Positions 26,201-35,222 are shown, counted from the stretch's first letter. The stretch: 64,000 nucleotides of DNA from Lumbricus rubellus (GCA_945859605.1 OX243817.1:31873924-31937923), one strand, 5' to 3'. Numbers and translations are program-made. The notes: generated by a model from the letters alone, not told the origin.

Positions 26201-27071
26201 ATGAAATCTGTTTCTGCTATTGATTCATTCATTCATTATAACATAACATAACATTTTTTATTCGGTAAATGGATATTATATAGCACCTTTAAAGGTTACC
26301 ATATACTGAGAAGTGCAATATCATGTAATTTGACTGCATTCCTACCCGTCAGTATGAACTAATAAAACGACTATTTATAATAACATCGATTATTACTAAT
26401 GATTGTGGCAAAATCATTCTTTTCTGATTAGAACCTGTCATAATAACATATGGGTAAAAAATCAGCCAGCGGCATTTGGCACTTGTTAGTGTCCACACGG
26501 ATTAATCCGCTATTTACTTATTTGACCTAAGGCCAGAAAACAGATGTAATTTACTCAGCGGAAAGGAAACGACTTTAAAGTCTTTCCTGTCAGCAAATAC
26601 TTGGCTCAGATGATTTATAAAAACCTGTCTGTTTGTCTGTCTGTCTTTCGGTGTGTATCTATGTGTGTGTGTGTTGGTCTGTCTTTTTTCCTTACTGTGT
26701 GTGTCTTTATGCAGGCCTAGGTACTCTTCTTACAGTAGTTGTTTTAACCACTGATTCTGTATGTTTGTCTGTCTCTCTGTCTTTATACATATAGTATGTA
26801 TATTATATATATATATATATTTGCTGTATATTTTGGTTTGTTTGGTAGCTTAAGTATGCAAGTGAAATATGTAAGTATTCAAGATTGCTTGCATGTCTAC
26901 AGTGCATGCATTCCAGTCTCTACATTTCTCCAGATGTATATAATAATTTATTATGTGCAAATACTTAATATATTTATTATATATACCCATACCTGCCTCT
27001 CTGTCGATTTATCTATAATCTATAATCTATGTGTGTGTTTCTGTGTTTGTGTGTGTGTGCATAATCTTCAC
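23254..27071. other. Protocadherin intron 1, left part
   Basis: Opens with the GTAAGT donor. It contains TA-rich repeats (23300-23390, 25185-25235, 26796-26820), CTGT runs near 26630-26650 and a poly-C run near 25960. No ORF here has a domain, and no further exon was recognised. Confidence 0.6.
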
Positions 27072-27077
27072 ATAATG
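27072..27077. repeat. Polinton target-site duplication, left
   Basis: ATAATG directly precedes the element's AG terminus and is repeated exactly at 35871-35876. A 6-bp duplication is the Polinton/Maverick signature. Confidence 0.95.
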
Positions 27078-27182
27078 AGTAGTAAAGGAGATCATTTTCT
27101 GGACCACTCAAAACAACAATTAAGCTAATTGAAAGTGACAGCTCTGTAAAGGTCCTTTTCCAAACCACGTCAAAACAAAATG

Positions 27183-27381
27183 ATTAATTACTTCTTTGAT
27201 CTATATAGGAAACAGCCTGGTCTAGGAAAATGCTGACTAATCACTTCTTTGATGTATATAGGAAACAGCCTGGTCTAGGAAATAATGCAATAGCAATTAT
27301 TGTTTTGATTTACATATGATTAATTACTTCTTTGATGTCACTGGTCCAGGAAAAGAGACTGGTTTAGGAAATAATGCTGAC
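27183..27381 (+). repeat. Three subterminal direct repeats in the left TIR
   Basis: Three related units of about 52-63 bp (27183-27236, 27237-27288, 27319-27381), each with ANTCACTTCTTTGAT-like and CTGGTCTAGGAAA-like blocks. All three are mirrored in the right arm. They are candidates for integrase or replication-factor binding. Confidence 0.8.
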
Positions 27382-27448
27382 GCTACATTTCCTTTGATGA
27401 TGAATAACACTCTTATGGGTGCATCTCCCTTACAGACAAACCAACATT

Positions 27449-27514
27449 CCTGTCTGTCTGTCTGTCTGTCTGTCTGTCTGCCCGTCTGTCTGTCTGTCTG
27501 TCTGTCTGTCTGTG
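27449..27514. repeat. (CTGT)n array inside the TIR
   Basis: A tetranucleotide array with one CCCG interruption, present at the same place in both arms (right arm about 35419-35489). It was therefore part of the element before insertion. Confidence 0.95.
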
Positions 27515-27946
27515 TGACCTCTTTGTATACTGCAGATGTGTACAATAAATTATTATTCCTTCTCAAGGCATTGCGCCCCCTAGCTCCCGCCAGCACTCTT
27601 GGACACTGTGCAATAAATTATTATTATCAGAGACGGCCTTTGAGTGTATTCAACCTTTAATTGTTGATGCACACGTGAACCGATATAGCATGTGGCATGT
27701 CTCAAAGAAGCACCACGAATGATCAAACATAACGGTCTTATGCGGCGCGCACCGTTCGAATGATCTATAGACCTTTAATGCAAAGACGCTTGTCTCATCA
27801 CACACCCTTTTATCGCATACATCTGTCTATATGCACCTCAATTCGCTTGGACAGTAACACATTACCACATACGCATTGCACGCACGAATAAATGTCACAA
27901 CAAAGTATTATCCATTCTTATTCATGTATTATACATTCTTACCTCT

Positions 27947-28150
27947 CTTCCTCCACACCCTCCTTTTCTCCTCTTCCTCCACACCCTCCTTTTCCCCTCT
28001 TCCTTCACACCCTCCTTTCGACTCTCTTCCATCACACCCGCCTTTCGACTCTCTTCCTTCACACCCTCCTTCCGACTCTCTTCCTTCACACCCTCCTTTC
28101 CCCCTCTTCCTTCACACCCTCCTTTCCCCACTCTCTTCTCCCACACCTTC
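27947..28150. repeat. Pyrimidine-rich minisatellite in the Polinton
   Basis: About eight imperfect units of 22-26 bp around CTCTTCCTTCACACCCTCC, between the left TIR and the protease gene. ORFs on both strands across it are artefacts. Confidence 0.9.
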
Positions 28151-28252
28151 CAAATACTCTTATTCGCATTCTTAGCCTCGCCTTTTAAATCATTGCAGCA
28201 AATTCATTCACGCACGTTGTAAAGAACACAAGGCTTTTAAATTGAATCAACA

Positions 28253-28705
28253 TTATTTATTAATATCATGCAAAAACCTATGAACTAAAAAGTCGTTTAA
28301 TCCAGTGTCTCTTGTAAAATTGTTGCAAACTGCATTTATATTAAGTCCTCTACTTCGATGTAATGCATAAAAAATACAATAATGCCCACAAAATCTACTT
28401 ATTAAACTCTGAATTTGATTATTTGTGTAAATCCAACGAGTACAATGCTTGTGTAGAAATGTTCTGAAAGGCGCGTCTGGTGGATTCCCCAATGAGTCGA
28501 AGAACTCTCCATAATTTGGGCTTTCGATATATAACACCACCCAGTGGATACCAGGCCGACCGTACGTGTCTGTATTGCATACGAATATAGCGGGTCTATT
28601 TGTATTAATCCACTTGGGTAGACGATTGCATGCAAAGACTCCCACGAACATGGTCGCACATCTGGGATCTCTTCGTAGAATATTTTCTATCGTAATGCCA
28701 TCCAT
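28253..28705 (-). CDS. Polinton adenain-like cysteine protease (PRO)
   Basis: A 150-residue protease of the adenovirus endopeptidase/Ulp1 clan, which matures capsid proteins in adenoviruses and probably in Polintons. Visible active-site residues, in adenain order, are His54 (GIHW), Asp70 (FFDSLG), Gln99 and Cys106 (FCGHYC). The seven-residue Gln-to-Cys spacing matches the known family pattern. It is the last gene of the minus-strand cluster, six bases after the capsid stop. AATAAA overlaps its last two codons (28256-28261) and may serve as the poly(A) signal. No frame damage. Confidence 0.9.
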   Translation of the reverse strand: MDGITIENILRRDPRCATMFVGVFACNRLPKWINTNRPAIFVCNTDTYGRPGIHWVVLYIESPNYGEFFDSLGNPPDAPFRTFLHKHCTRWIYTNNQIQSLISRFCGHYCIFYALHRSRGLNINAVCNNFTRDTGLNDFLVHRFLHDINK

Positions 28706-28711
28706 CTTTCT

Positions 28712-30034
28712 CTAATTGTTGTAGTCGAATATTACGTTGCGTGATCTGTCAATCTCGAGAATATTTTCAAATTCTGCAAATGCTATGACATTTATTGTAG
28801 CTTCCAACGCCTGAGAGAACTTCATATCCACCCGCACATTTCCCGATTTGACTAAATTGAAGTGGTCGCCCTCTGCCAAGTCAGGAGTTAAATCGAATGC
28901 ATACAAACAATATCCATTCGCATAATCTTCTCTGGAGATGTCGTTATCGTCGTTTCTCTGCCATTTACCAGTGCCCATGAAGAGCGAGGCATAGGCATTC
29001 ACAAACTGGCCAGTTGCAAAGTTAGTTTCCAGGGGTTTTATACTTTGCTGCTGACCGTCCAGATATACTTTTAATTGAGACAAGTTCATGTGTTTGAAAT
29101 TGTATGGGCTTTTGGTGTAGGTGCCATTGAATGCGTCGTTGTCAATGCATCCAAACACGATGCGCGTCGGAAGTTGTCCAGAGAAGAGGCTTTCTTGTGT
29201 CACGTCCAAATTTCCTCTAGGAACCGTAAAAGTCTTGCAAACAACTCTGCGAATGGGAAATTTCAGATTTCCAATCTCCAATGCTTTAGCATGAGCAAGA
29301 AAGACAGAGGGACTTAGTCTAACTTTTCTTACATACAATTTGCACTCTAATATTTTTACTTTGTATGTGGGCCCCACAGCCGAAGACATAAGACAGAATG
29401 CATCCTTATTACGCACGAAGCGAATTTTTATATTAATGTCGTTTGGCAAGAAGCGTTCCTGAAAGAAGAGATCGCTGTGAATACCGCCCAACATATCGAC
29501 CACACGTCCTTCGTCGGTCAGAGCACTGCGCTTCTTGAATCCAATGTTTTCACCAGCATCGTCGTGCGGATTAGCTTCCTCAAAGCGTCTGGCAGTGTCC
29601 TTGTAAAATAATGCAGAGGTGAGTTGAGAATTTTTGCTTGAACTGCCATAACTTAGTAGAGTTTCCAAGTAGCTGCGGTACGCATACGTGTTGTTTGACG
29701 CTGTGACCAATGTATCGTTTAAAGTGATGTCTACCTCAGAAAATAGACTGTGCATGAAAAGGTTGACAGGACCAACGTGATCGCCAGCATCTGTAGCATC
29801 ATTATTCGCTCGCACAATAGAGGCTCTGACGTACAGTTGAGTGTTTGACAGATCTAGATAGTCTTGTCCGGTGCCAGTAATGCTAAATTCTATAGGTGTA
29901 CCCTGTGAAATGGTTGCTATTGGATTATATTCCACGTACGAGCCGGCTTCTATGCTTGTCTGCGTAGCAGGCACGCTAAACAGGTCCAGTTCGCTCTTTG
30001 CACACTCGCAAGACTGAGGATGAACGAATGCCAT
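28712..30034 (-). CDS. Polinton major capsid protein candidate
   Basis: A 440-residue protein beginning MAFVHPQSCE. The start at 30034 is chosen because it falls one base after the previous stop; an in-frame ATG at 30049 would add five residues and overlap it. Similar proteins are common in invertebrate genomes, often labelled F54H12.2-like, and travel with Polinton integrases and ATPases. The length and beta-rich pattern fit the double jelly-roll major capsid role, but the fold is inferred, not seen. Uninterrupted frame, no signal peptide or membrane helix. Confidence 0.75.
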   Translation of the reverse strand: MAFVHPQSCECAKSELDLFSVPATQTSIEAGSYVEYNPIATISQGTPIEFSITGTGQDYLDLSNTQLYVRASIVRANNDATDAGDHVGPVNLFMHSLFSEVDITLNDTLVTASNNTYAYRSYLETLLSYGSSSKNSQLTSALFYKDTARRFEEANPHDDAGENIGFKKRSALTDEGRVVDMLGGIHSDLFFQERFLPNDINIKIRFVRNKDAFCLMSSAVGPTYKVKILECKLYVRKVRLSPSVFLAHAKALEIGNLKFPIRRVVCKTFTVPRGNLDVTQESLFSGQLPTRIVFGCIDNDAFNGTYTKSPYNFKHMNLSQLKVYLDGQQQSIKPLETNFATGQFVNAYASLFMGTGKWQRNDDNDISREDYANGYCLYAFDLTPDLAEGDHFNLVKSGNVRVDMKFSQALEATINVIAFAEFENILEIDRSRNVIFDYNN

Positions 30035-30035
30035 T

Positions 30036-30440
30036 TTAAACTGTTCCAAATATGTCTTCCTTGATTCTTTTCTTATTTCTTCTCAGCAATCTCTTACGTC
30101 TTTTTCGCCCGCTGCCACTCTGCGTATTAAAATCGTTTGAACTTGTAAACGCCTTTATACCTTCTGGGACGCGACGCTTGGCCGCGTCTACGAACTGTCC
30201 GCCGTCGGCGACATCGTTGGCAATCTGGAGTCCTGTTCTCAGTACCTGTTTGCCAAGCGCTTTAGCACCAGTCTGTATAAGTGGCCACGCATTTCTAAAG
30301 AGTCCACCAAGAAAACTACCCAAGCCGTGACCGCGCTGAAGACGAGCGCCTTGAAATACAGACATACCATTGCCACTCTGTTGCATATAATAGTCTTCGT
30401 ACGCCGATCGGCTAGCATCACAGCAATATGGTTTCTTCAT
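30036..30440 (-). CDS. Polinton pVI-like minor protein candidate
   Basis: A 134-residue protein starting MKKPYCCD. The ATG overlaps the upstream TGA as ATGA, so I prefer it to an upstream ATG at 30491. It has a Gly-rich amphipathic segment (GHGLGSFLGGLFRNAWPLI) followed by an Ala/Lys helix, and a strongly basic C-terminus (GRKRRKRLLRRNKKR). This resembles membrane-active and DNA-associated minor proteins such as adenovirus pVI. The analogy rests on composition and position, so the function is inferred. Confidence 0.6.
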   Translation of the reverse strand: MKKPYCCDASRSAYEDYYMQQSGNGMSVFQGARLQRGHGLGSFLGGLFRNAWPLIQTGAKALGKQVLRTGLQIANDVADGGQFVDAAKRRVPEGIKAFTSSNDFNTQSGSGRKRRKRLLRRNKKRIKEDIFGTV

Positions 30441-31261
30441 TGTAAAAGGTAAGGTATCTTGCAATGCCGGAAGTGTAGTGTTAGTATGCACTTTCCGCTT
30501 TCGAATGGCACAGGCGAGCCAGTGTCGGTCCTTATATCTATCTCGATAGAGTCGAAATTCTTCTGCTGTAGCGGTACGTAGATGGGCTTTTCGTAATTCG
30601 TACGCACGCTGTCGCCGCTTTTTCCACTAACGTTTACGATCCTCAGCAAGGGAGCCTTCGTGTCGCCCACTGGCACTTGCTCGAGAACGTTACAATAAAT
30701 ATACAGAGACGAAAATCCACGATTTACATCACACGCATTAGAGCCCATGAATTCAAAAACGTAATCCTCGTCTTCATCGTAATTGAGAATTGGATTCTGA
30801 CGCGCAGCAACACCCAACATTGAACATATGACGGGCGAAAACTGTACGCTCGCACCCCTGTTCATATCACCGTTGAGTCGCTTCGTTACAGGATCGTAGC
30901 TAAACTTTGGAAATTCTGCAATGTCCAACTCGTCCGCAACTTGAAATATAAATTTGTTTATAGAATCGATAAGATTTTGTGCAGTTTCGTAATATCCAGC
31001 AGGCAAACGGGTCGTTCTATGCATGGTCCCTGGTAGTATGTCGCCATTTTCCGAAAACACTTCATGTGTATACGATATTCTACTGTCGTTTCTATCTAAA
31101 TTGGTCCACGTATGAGGATATTGAATTTCCAATAAAGCGACTTCCCAGTCACCACTTAGAGAAATGGAATTCTCCAATCTTGAGATAAAATTTGTTATCG
31201 TATTTTGGGGATAGAATTGCATAGAACTGTTGCTTGGTAAGGTGAGATAGAAATGGGCCAT
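30437..31261 (-). CDS. Polinton penton-like minor capsid protein, copy B
   Basis: A 274-residue protein beginning MAHFYLTLPSNSSM. It belongs to a family found beside Polinton capsid genes, probably the minor (penton-like, single jelly-roll) capsid protein. The N-terminal block (YP-NT---F---LEN-ISLSG-WE-AL-E-QYPHTW) and C-terminal block (YVPLQQK-F--IEI--R) align with its neighbour, copy A, which ends two bases upstream. The two are tandem paralogues of clearly lower overall identity, so the duplication is old. The reading frame is intact. Confidence 0.7.
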   Translation of the reverse strand: MAHFYLTLPSNSSMQFYPQNTITNFISRLENSISLSGDWEVALLEIQYPHTWTNLDRNDSRISYTHEVFSENGDILPGTMHRTTRLPAGYYETAQNLIDSINKFIFQVADELDIAEFPKFSYDPVTKRLNGDMNRGASVQFSPVICSMLGVAARQNPILNYDEDEDYVFEFMGSNACDVNRGFSSLYIYCNVLEQVPVGDTKAPLLRIVNVSGKSGDSVRTNYEKPIYVPLQQKNFDSIEIDIRTDTGSPVPFESGKCILTLHFRHCKIPYLLQ

Positions 31262-31263
31262 TT

Positions 31264-32124
31264 TTATATGTTGCTACACTGTCTGAAATGAAGTATAACG
31301 AACGACTTCCCATGCTCGAATGGTATGGACTTGCCATTGTCACCTCTCATATATATTTCTATAGCGCCGAAAGTCTTTTGTTGAATCGGTACATATATTG
31401 CATTTCTGTATATAACATGCATGGTGTCCCCGCTTTTGCCGTCTATATTAACTACGCGTAGCAAAGGCGCTTTCGCATCGCCAAGCGCTACAGATTCCAA
31501 AATGTTACAATACACGTACACGTGTGAAAATGCTGGATTTATATTGCAGGTCATATCAGAAATCCATTCCTTGTCGGGCATCTCGTCCCACGCTTTGACA
31601 TAATCTTCGTATCGACTTTCGTGTACATAGTGGCCGTAATCGAAATTTTCGATAACTTTCTGATTTTCTCCTATACCAAAAATATCGCACAGATGTGAAG
31701 AGAATCCAATACTTGTAGCGAGATTTATTTTACCTGTGAGTCTTTTGGTTACTTTATCGTATTTAAATTTTGGGTGACGGACGAGCGAATGCAATTTGGT
31801 CGCAGACTCTATTTTCGAGTTCACCGCATGAACTATATCCTCCAGGCTTTCGTAATAGCCAGCAGGAATATGACACAATTCTTGTATAGAATACCACTCA
31901 TCTTTGGGATTTGTTCTTTTAGGAATATGGTTATACATAAAGTCGCCCTGTCCACTTTGCACATTGTACCACGTGTGTGGGTATTGCAGCTCTATCAAAG
32001 CAGCTTCCCATCGACCAGAAAGGGAAATGTCATTTTCCAATTTCGTTGTAAAGTGCGCAGTTGTATTGCTGGGGAAATGGGACATGGAAGAATTGCTTGG
32101 TAAAGTTAGATAGAAGTGCGCCAT
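31264..32124 (-). CDS. Polinton penton-like minor capsid protein, copy A
   Basis: A 286-residue paralogue of copy B. The ORF is open back to 32220 but inside the integrase 3' end. The ATG at 32124 is chosen because it gives the same MAHFYLTLPSNSSM start as copy B. Compared with B it has an extra segment of about 20 residues in the middle (near EDYVKAWDEMPDKEW). Whether one copy forms pentons and the other has another vertex or surface role cannot be told from sequence. Confidence 0.7.
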   Translation of the reverse strand: MAHFYLTLPSNSSMSHFPSNTTAHFTTKLENDISLSGRWEAALIELQYPHTWYNVQSGQGDFMYNHIPKRTNPKDEWYSIQELCHIPAGYYESLEDIVHAVNSKIESATKLHSLVRHPKFKYDKVTKRLTGKINLATSIGFSSHLCDIFGIGENQKVIENFDYGHYVHESRYEDYVKAWDEMPDKEWISDMTCNINPAFSHVYVYCNILESVALGDAKAPLLRVVNIDGKSGDTMHVIYRNAIYVPIQQKTFGAIEIYMRGDNGKSIPFEHGKSFVILHFRQCSNI

Positions 32125-32173
32125 TGTCGTTACTACTTGCATGCGTGCTCTGACAGACTGCAAGAATGTGAAG

Positions 32174-33208
32174 CTAAAGGCTGAATATATCGTGTGTCCA
32201 AGAGTTGAATTTAGTGTCATAGCCTTTCCACTTTACAAAGTATTCAGTCTTACCGCGCCGCTTACGGCTTTTCAGAATTTTATCAACCGTGTAAACATCG
32301 TCATCCTTTAAAATTCTCTGCAACTCAAATTCGTAGAATTTTCCCTTTATCTGTTCACCAGCCAAATCTTCGAGTTCGTACGTTACTGGATCGGTAGGCA
32401 CACGCCTTATAATTTTAAAAATTTCAGTCGACCATGTTGGTAAATATCCTTTTTGAAAAGCCATCCTAGCCTTTACTATTCTGACCTTGTCGTTCACTTC
32501 ATATTTCCAATCGGGCGGGCGTTTCTTTTCACCATACAAACGTTTGATAATACTATTTTCATTTTCCTTAGAAACCTCAATGGGGGCCATGCCTATGCTT
32601 CTATGGTGCGTGTGGTTGTACGAATGTACGAGGTCTTGCAAAATGTCTATGTACCTATAAGTATTCTTATAAGTAAAGTATTTCCACATCTTGGACTTGA
32701 GAGTTCTATTGAAACGCTCAACTATAGAGGCCTTTATGTCGCTATTTTCAGATGTGTAAAAGCGAATGGCATTTTTGCGTAGCATATTTTGAAAGTTTTT
32801 ATTAAGGAACTCTGTTCCCTTGTCAGTTTGCAGATTGGCTGGCTGTTTGTCGGTAAGAATGATGGAAAATGCCTCAGTCAGGTCCACACCGGACTTTGAT
32901 TTAAGGGGTACCACCCAAGCATATTTAGAAAATACATCTATACAGGTTAAAATATATTTATTTTTATCATTATATTTCGACAATGCTGAAAGATCGGCCA
33001 GATCGGCCTGCCAAAGATCGCAAATACCAACAGAGAAAGTCTTTCGTCGCCTAAAGTTCAATCTAACAGGTTTATGTAACGTGTATGCATCTTGTTTGGT
33101 CAGCCAATTTTTAACATCTTTTTCTTTAAATTGTCCATTAGCATGTCTCTGAAAGGATGACACGCCTGCAAAGCTGCCAGGTGTCTTTGGATCAAAGTAC
33201 GACTCCAT
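32174..33208 (-). CDS. Polinton DDE integrase with chromodomain
   Basis: A 344-residue retroviral-type (rve) integrase that would join the element's ends to target DNA, making the 6-bp duplication. Catalytic acids are visible as Asp69 (WQADL), Asp129 (QTDKGTEF) and Glu164 (VERFNR), with 34 residues between the last two. A C-terminal chromodomain (about 300-344, with EYFVKWKGYD and an NSW motif) probably binds histone tails and guides insertion. No N-terminal HHCC zinc finger is evident. All catalytic residues are intact, so it could be active. Confidence 0.95.
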   Translation of the reverse strand: MESYFDPKTPGSFAGVSSFQRHANGQFKEKDVKNWLTKQDAYTLHKPVRLNFRRRKTFSVGICDLWQADLADLSALSKYNDKNKYILTCIDVFSKYAWVVPLKSKSGVDLTEAFSIILTDKQPANLQTDKGTEFLNKNFQNMLRKNAIRFYTSENSDIKASIVERFNRTLKSKMWKYFTYKNTYRYIDILQDLVHSYNHTHHRSIGMAPIEVSKENENSIIKRLYGEKKRPPDWKYEVNDKVRIVKARMAFQKGYLPTWSTEIFKIIRRVPTDPVTYELEDLAGEQIKGKFYEFELQRILKDDDVYTVDKILKSRKRRGKTEYFVKWKGYDTKFNSWTHDIFSL

Positions 33209-33222
33209 CGATATTCAAAAAA

Positions 33223-33876
33223 TCAGTAAGTTATCCAACTCGACAGACTTTGTTGTTTTCCACGAATGTTCTTTGGAGTAAGTGTTGAGGATTCTTCGAT
33301 GGGGCTATTAATATACATCCAACGTTCTTGATTTCCTATCAACTCGCGAGGTATGTTTGAGTCTTTCAGAGCTTCTGCCAAGAGTCTCCAGCCGGTGGGT
33401 GGAGAAGCCGTCGTACGTTTCCTCATCAGATCGTTGACCAAATCGACCATGTGAGTTTTCGGAATAGTTGCATCCTTCAAAATAAGTTCACCTTTAGAAG
33501 TCCAAGACACGTCGGGATTGCTCTTCATGTGCGACAAGAGTCTAGCAGCTTGAGTTTTCCATTTCTTTGGTACCGTTTCCAAGACTTGCGTCTCTATACT
33601 GCTGCTGCTGCTAGATTTGCTGGGGTCGCCCGCTTCCGCCGCTTCCACTGCACCTTCTTTGGAATCGAACTTGGTAACTATGCTGGGCTTGTCAATGTGT
33701 AAGTATCGATTCAAGCTGTTGGTGTACAGTTTGGCTTTATCATCGTCTGGAATATTCCTATGCAGAATGTCGTACATCTGTGTATCCAATTTAGACAATG
33801 TTTTGTCTAGCATAGTCTCTTTCCATTTTTCTATCTGTCTAGGTTCCACCAAAACCATCTTCTTTGTGTGTTCCAT
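33223..33876 (-). CDS. Polinton-associated conserved protein, function unknown
   Basis: A 217-residue charged, mainly helical protein beginning MEHTKKMVLV. The N-terminal half (PRQIEKWKETMLDKTLSKLD) looks coiled-coil. A Ser run (about 93-99) separates it from a C-terminal domain with W-KTQAARLLSHMK and PPTGWRLLAEAL. Related proteins accompany Polinton capsid genes in other invertebrates, but I know no established function. It starts one base after the preceding gene's stop and ends 14 bases before the integrase start. Confidence 0.7.
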   Translation of the reverse strand: MEHTKKMVLVEPRQIEKWKETMLDKTLSKLDTQMYDILHRNIPDDDKAKLYTNSLNRYLHIDKPSIVTKFDSKEGAVEAAEAGDPSKSSSSSSIETQVLETVPKKWKTQAARLLSHMKSNPDVSWTSKGELILKDATIPKTHMVDLVNDLMRKRTTASPPTGWRLLAEALKDSNIPRELIGNQERWMYINSPIEESSTLTPKNIRGKQQSLSSWITY

Positions 33877-33877
33877 A

Positions 33878-34207
33878 CTATATTTTATTGCTTAGCAATG
33901 TGCCCAGAAAAGAAAGCACAGGAGTCAGTAATGCACCTATGAAGCCACCAGTCTGTACTATACGCTTTTTGATTTTTCTTCGAATCTTTTTCGATGCAAG
34001 TTTTCTCAACTTGTGTTTGAATCGAGCGAGTCTTTTCTTCTGACTCTCTTTCAAAGGCACCGTGCCTTTTAAAATGTTGAGTGCACACTCGCAAAGACAG
34101 CAAAGCAGAGAAGAATTACAGTCTTTCAAAATCTGTTTCCTTACTTTAGGCGAAGACTCTTTAAGCAGTCTGAGTTTCTCAAATTTCTCCTCTATGGTTG
34201 CAGACAT
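33878..34207 (-). CDS. Polinton small basic core-like protein
   Basis: A 109-residue protein starting MSATIEEKFEKL. This ATG is preferred to one at 34309, which would overlap the ATPase gene. There is a short Cys cluster (LLCCLCECAL), then a Lys/Arg-rich stretch (about 65-90), then a hydrophobic C-terminus (QTGGFIGALLTPVLSFLG). The pattern recalls adenovirus core or minor peptides such as pX/mu, but that is analogy. A TATAAAG lies about 35 bases upstream. Confidence 0.65.
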   Translation of the reverse strand: MSATIEEKFEKLRLLKESSPKVRKQILKDCNSSLLCCLCECALNILKGTVPLKESQKKRLARFKHKLRKLASKKIRRKIKKRIVQTGGFIGALLTPVLSFLGTLLSNKI

Positions 34208-34240
34208 TTTGAGTGAATGAGAGATGAGAGTCTGTGAGGA

Positions 34241-34247
34241 CTTTATA
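34241..34247 (-). promoter_or_regulatory. Possible TATA box upstream of the core-like gene
   Basis: On the minus strand TATAAAG is followed about 25-30 bases later by a TCATTC initiator-like motif and then the ATG at 34207. It lies in the ATPase 3' end, so it could give that gene its own start site. Confidence 0.3.
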
Positions 34248-34248
34248 T

Positions 34249-34863
34249 TCATTTCCTCATATATACGTAATGCACCTCGCCCGGAAAAATATTTGTTCTC
34301 AGCCGGCAACGTTCGTCAGTTTCTGGTTTCAGATCGATCAAAAGATAGCCGAAAGGTGCCATTGTTGCATCGTGGAATGCTTCTATCATAAAATTGGCTT
34401 TGCCTGGAAACATCTGTCGTGCTAATATTGCAACCTGCGTGCTGTCTCTAACATTTTTGAAAAGAACAAAGTAGTGGGCATTCAGGCTGATGGTTCTTGT
34501 ATGCTTGCCACTGTAGAAAAGATTTTGCGTCAGGTAGAGTATAGAAACGTTCATGTGATGACTAATTTTGGTGAATAAGTTTGTAACCCTCTGGTCAGTT
34601 TCGCTCATAAGGTCGTCTAGCACAAGTAGAGTCTTTTGCTTTCCATCGAAAATATTCAAGTCGGGCAATCCTTCGTGAAATTGAACTTGTGTGTATTTGT
34701 CGAAAATTTCTTGGTAAATGCCATAACACCATATAATTTTTTCTATACCAGGCTTGACCATGTATTCTAAATGATCTATAAAACGTAAAGTGAATTTCGT
34801 CTTTCCACAACCGCTGGGGCCGCTGATTATAGTAGAGAATGGATGTATCCAAGTTGCATCCAT
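34249..34863 (-). CDS. Polinton A32-like DNA-packaging ATPase
   Basis: A 204-residue P-loop ATPase of the FtsK/HerA superfamily that probably pumps DNA into capsids. Walker A is GPSGCGKT (residues 15-22), Walker B is LLVLDD (about 93-98), and a YLTQNLF block fits the downstream polar sensor of A32-type ATPases. Length is usual for Polinton ATPases. It lies 38 bases after the RING gene and 41 before the core-like gene. Confidence 0.9.
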   Translation of the reverse strand: MDATWIHPFSTIISGPSGCGKTKFTLRFIDHLEYMVKPGIEKIIWCYGIYQEIFDKYTQVQFHEGLPDLNIFDGKQKTLLVLDDLMSETDQRVTNLFTKISHHMNVSILYLTQNLFYSGKHTRTISLNAHYFVLFKNVRDSTQVAILARQMFPGKANFMIEAFHDATMAPFGYLLIDLKPETDERCRLRTNIFPGEVHYVYMRK

Positions 34864-34901
34864 AATGAATAGTAAACGTCTTTTGTCGTGTTCTCTCCTT
34901 T

Positions 34902-35222
34902 TTATGCCATGTATATTCTAACAGTTCCAAGGATGCGCTCGCAGCAAGAGGGGCAGTGTGTTGCAATGTCTGCACAAGGCTCACACATATTTATATGTGC
35001 ACATGGAAGAGATAGTATTTGTACTTGTCTTTCTTTACAGACTTTACAAATGACAGACTTCTTTAGATTTTCGTTGTCAAATTTCAGTTTCAAGGTATTA
35101 TACTTTACATGTTTTTCGTTCTCACTTTCAACGCTTTCCTCATCTTCACTTTGGCACATACAGCAGTCACATTTGTAGTTTCCACACACGTCCATTTCAC
35201 ATTTACTAATAGTCGGACACAT
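34902..35222 (-). CDS. Polinton RING-finger protein (putative E3 ligase)
   Basis: A 106-residue protein. The C-terminal RING (about 59-95) reads C-x2-C ... C-x-H-x3-C-x2-C-x6-C-x2-C (CKVC, PCAHINMCEPC, CPSC), the C3HC4 layout of IAP/Mdm2-type E3 ubiquitin ligases. The N-terminus has a separate Cys cluster (CDCCMC) and an acidic stretch. It lacks a BIR domain. It is the first gene downstream of the right TIR, and may act against host defence or apoptosis, but that is inference. Confidence 0.85.
   Translation of the reverse strand: MCPTISKCEMDVCGNYKCDCCMCQSEDEESVESENEKHVKYNTLKLKFDNENLKKSVICKVCKERQVQILSLPCAHINMCEPCADIATHCPSCCERILGTVRIYMA

Larger units (their letters stand above)
27078..27618 (+). 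repeat. Polinton left terminal inverted repeat
   Basis: Matches the reverse complement of 35317-35870 over its full length. By eye the arms differ at three bases (near 27280, 27566 and 27582). The right arm also has 9 extra bases beside its CTGT array, and one more CTGT unit. The ORFs in this arm are not genes. Confidence 0.95.

Noticed and set aside
27316..27660. 114-codon ORF (plus) in the left Polinton arm and its mirror in the right arm
   Set aside because: It runs through the CTGT array, lies in the inverted repeat and has no domain; a by-product of the TIR sequence.
28253..35222. PolB hidden as fragments or frameshifted reading frames in the Polinton
   Set aside because: The interval is fully used by ten assigned genes; no polymerase motif (such as a YGDTDS-type block) was seen on either strand.
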